Source: Nematostella vectensis
Lineage: Eukaryota; Cnidaria; Anthozoa; Actiniaria; Edwardsiidae
Assembly (NCBI RefSeq): GCF_932526225.1
Contig: NC_064038.1
Coordinates: 126,001 to 190,000, forward strand
Length of the DNA stretch: 64,000 nucleotides
Direction of reading: 5' to 3'
Shown: positions 62,619 to 64,000 of the stretch, one piece after another
Position numbering within the stretch: position 1 is the stretch's first letter
Layout of the letters: every line of letters starts with the position of its first letter
Made by a program: the position numbers and the translations under genes
Notes under the pieces: model-generated
The model's database searches: none
Told to the model about the DNA's origin: nothing
Seen by the model: only the letters and a program-made list of their open reading frames with translations

Positions 62619-64000
62619 AGCTAGCAAGCTCATTTTGCTAGCTGTATATAATGCATATCAGGCCTGTATCTTTAGTATCCTGGATCAGGTAGACGAACCT
62701 ATGTCACATCACTTTTTTGATGAGTGTTATAAAAAAAATACTAAAAAACGTTATCTTGAACTGTGTAAAAAAAAAAACAGAGAAAAAAAAAGCCATTGGC
62801 CTGGGATCGAACCCGGTCTAAAGAACAAAACGGAAACCATACATACGGATTACCCAATCGGTATGGCAGCACAAGGCTTTTACGGAAGGCTGTAAAGAAC
62901 CCGAAGGCCCCAAGCACCGATATTTCCGGCGAATATGCTGTACAACACTCTTGCAAGGTATTCCAACCCACGCATTAATGTGGAGGACAATAACCAGGAT
63001 CCCAGGCCTGTAATACGGTTACGCCACGCACAGCTCGCTGAGATATGGGATGAAAAAAAATACAGGTCTATGTTGGCGTTTTGGGTCCCTTGGGGGCTCG
63101 CTATTTCGGCGTGGCATCGTAACGCACGCGAGCGCATTGTCTTTTATTGTGTACAGAATGTCTCTGTCGTTTTTTGCTTTACTTGTAGTTTTGCTTTATT
63201 TTTATTATTATTTTTTTGTCTTTTTATTTACAGTTCTTTGTACAGTATTTGACCATAGCTATGATAACAATTATTCAAAATTATTGTAACCAACTATTGT
63301 AACCAATTATCGTAAACCAACTTGACTGCAAAACATTATTAGGCATTTCTTTCATGTGACTGCAAAGTTGACATGTCAACATCTAGAGGGGCTTCACCCA
63401 ACAAGGAATCATGGGGGACCATGAAAGCACGTTGTCGCGGAAAATTTTCCTGCCCCATTTATCAGGAACATCTGTGCAGCCGATGCCCTTAGTTGGATGG
63501 GGTGCACAGTTGCTTTGGGTATCGCCCTGAAGATGGCACAGTGACCACAAGATGTATCTGAATGAAACTGTATACTTATTTCAAATTTTAAAAACATGTG
63601 AGTGTTACTTACTTAGTTACAGTAGTTCTTTTGAATATTATTATTTACGTGTATAATTTAGATGAGTAATAAATACTTCTTATTTGTCTCGTAGAGCTCG
63701 TATCGTTCCTCCTAAATAACAAACAAAATAATGTGTGTTATTATCTTGGTGCAAAGGAATCTACAGTAGTTTTGTAATCAAATAATTGTTTTACTATTAA
63801 CACACTTGTTCTTTCAACCAGTTTGTTGGTGTCACAAATAGACTTTTAATAAACTGGTATCCCCCCCTCTCCACTCAATAAAGGGTCAGCGTCATGGCAT
63901 TGCGCATGTCTGGAGTCAGTGTTTATTGTAGGCTTTCAATTGTCTACACACAGTTGAACTTTAATAGTTGTCAATGCTTTGTTAAAATAATATTCGATAT
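62619..64000 (+). repeat. Unit 37 (3'-truncated by window edge), diverse group, spacer a
   Basis: First 1382 bp of a unit. CACATCAC, GAGTGTTAT, 11-A run, CAGAG, AGCCATTGGCC and CGGTCTAAAG, like unit 26. Private AACCCACGC, AATGTGGAGG, CTATGTTGGCG and CACGTTGTCG. The window ends in GATAT of the AATATTCGATAT motif. Confidence 0.95.

Larger units (their letters stand above)
1..64000 (+). repeat. Macrosatellite tandem array, about 38 head-to-tail units of ~1.69 kb
   Basis: Every part of the window belongs to the same repeat in the same orientation. The anchor inverted repeat recurs at 1621, 3324, 5017, 6710, 8417, 10100, 11783, 13466, 15161, 16862, 18546, 20229, 21923, 23631, 25325, 27033, 28717, 30425, 32119, 33818, 35512, 37211, 38899, 40586, 42289, 43983, 45673, 47378, 49063, 50752, 52435, 54130, 55837, 57530, 59235, 60924 and 62619. 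Intervals are 1683-1708 bp, and most of the variation comes from one oligo(A) run. Units differ by few substitutions, and no foreign insertion, inversion or unique sequence interrupts them. Both window ends lie inside a unit, so the array continues outward. Inference: eukaryotic satellite DNA kept uniform by unequal exchange or gene conversion. Confidence 0.98.

Noticed and set aside
1-64000. rDNA, histone or snRNA gene cluster
   Set aside because: I found no rRNA core sequence, histone reading frame, histone 3' stem-loop or Sm-site-bearing snRNA core in the unit.
1-64000. CRISPR array or other prokaryotic repeat system
   Set aside because: Units are 1.7 kb, nearly identical throughout and lack unique spacers. 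No cas-like frame is present.

Overview
The whole 64 kb is one uninterrupted head-to-tail tandem array of a non-coding repeat about 1.69 kb long. I anchored each unit at a 25-bp inverted repeat that occurs 37 times, at 1621, 3324, 5017 and so on to 62619. This gives 36 complete units of 1683-1708 bp and a partial unit at each end, 38 in all, numbered 0 to 37 here. No unique flanking DNA, convincing protein gene, rRNA or complete tRNA is present. The longest open frames (up to 151 codons) recur only because the repeat recurs. They are interrupted by length changes in the poly(A) tract or by stops in sister copies, and their substitutions mostly change amino acids.

The sequence looks like eukaryotic nuclear satellite (macrosatellite) DNA, most likely from an animal. 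Reasons: kilobase-scale tandem units, oligo(A) tracts, clustered AATAAA hexamers, a polypyrimidine tract ending in AG, and a match to the RNA polymerase III B box beside a T-run. There are no bacterial-style genes. I cannot name the species.

Layout of one unit (unit 1 coordinates): inverted repeat (1621-1645) and TATATAA (1647-1653); A-rich stretch with a variable oligo(A) run (1732-1811); CpG-dense block of about 345 bp (1812-2157) whose left edge carries a minus-strand B box with a T-run beyond it; T-rich tract ending in TTTACAG (2191-2254); small direct-repeat spacer in two allelic forms, a or b (about 2290-2335); a 14-bp perfect palindrome (2388-2401); an AT-rich right half with three AATAAA hexamers (2689-2903); then about 420 bp with nothing recognisable up to the next inverted repeat.

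Linked variants sort the units into classes. S1 and S2 are short, with a 10-11 A run and spacer a. M and M2 are medium, with spacer b. L1, L2 and L3 have a long A run (21-30) and spacer b. A more diverse group (units 0, 1, 22-29, 35-37) has spacer a. The classes form higher-order repeats: a tetramer S1-S2-M-L1 present twice in succession (units 6-9 and 10-13), a 3393-bp dimer M2-L2 present twice in succession (units 18-19 and 20-21), and shared private variants between blocks 12 and 28 units apart. This mosaic is what unequal crossing-over and gene conversion produce in satellite arrays. Unit boundaries and class calls were read by eye, so small per-unit differences may be missed.
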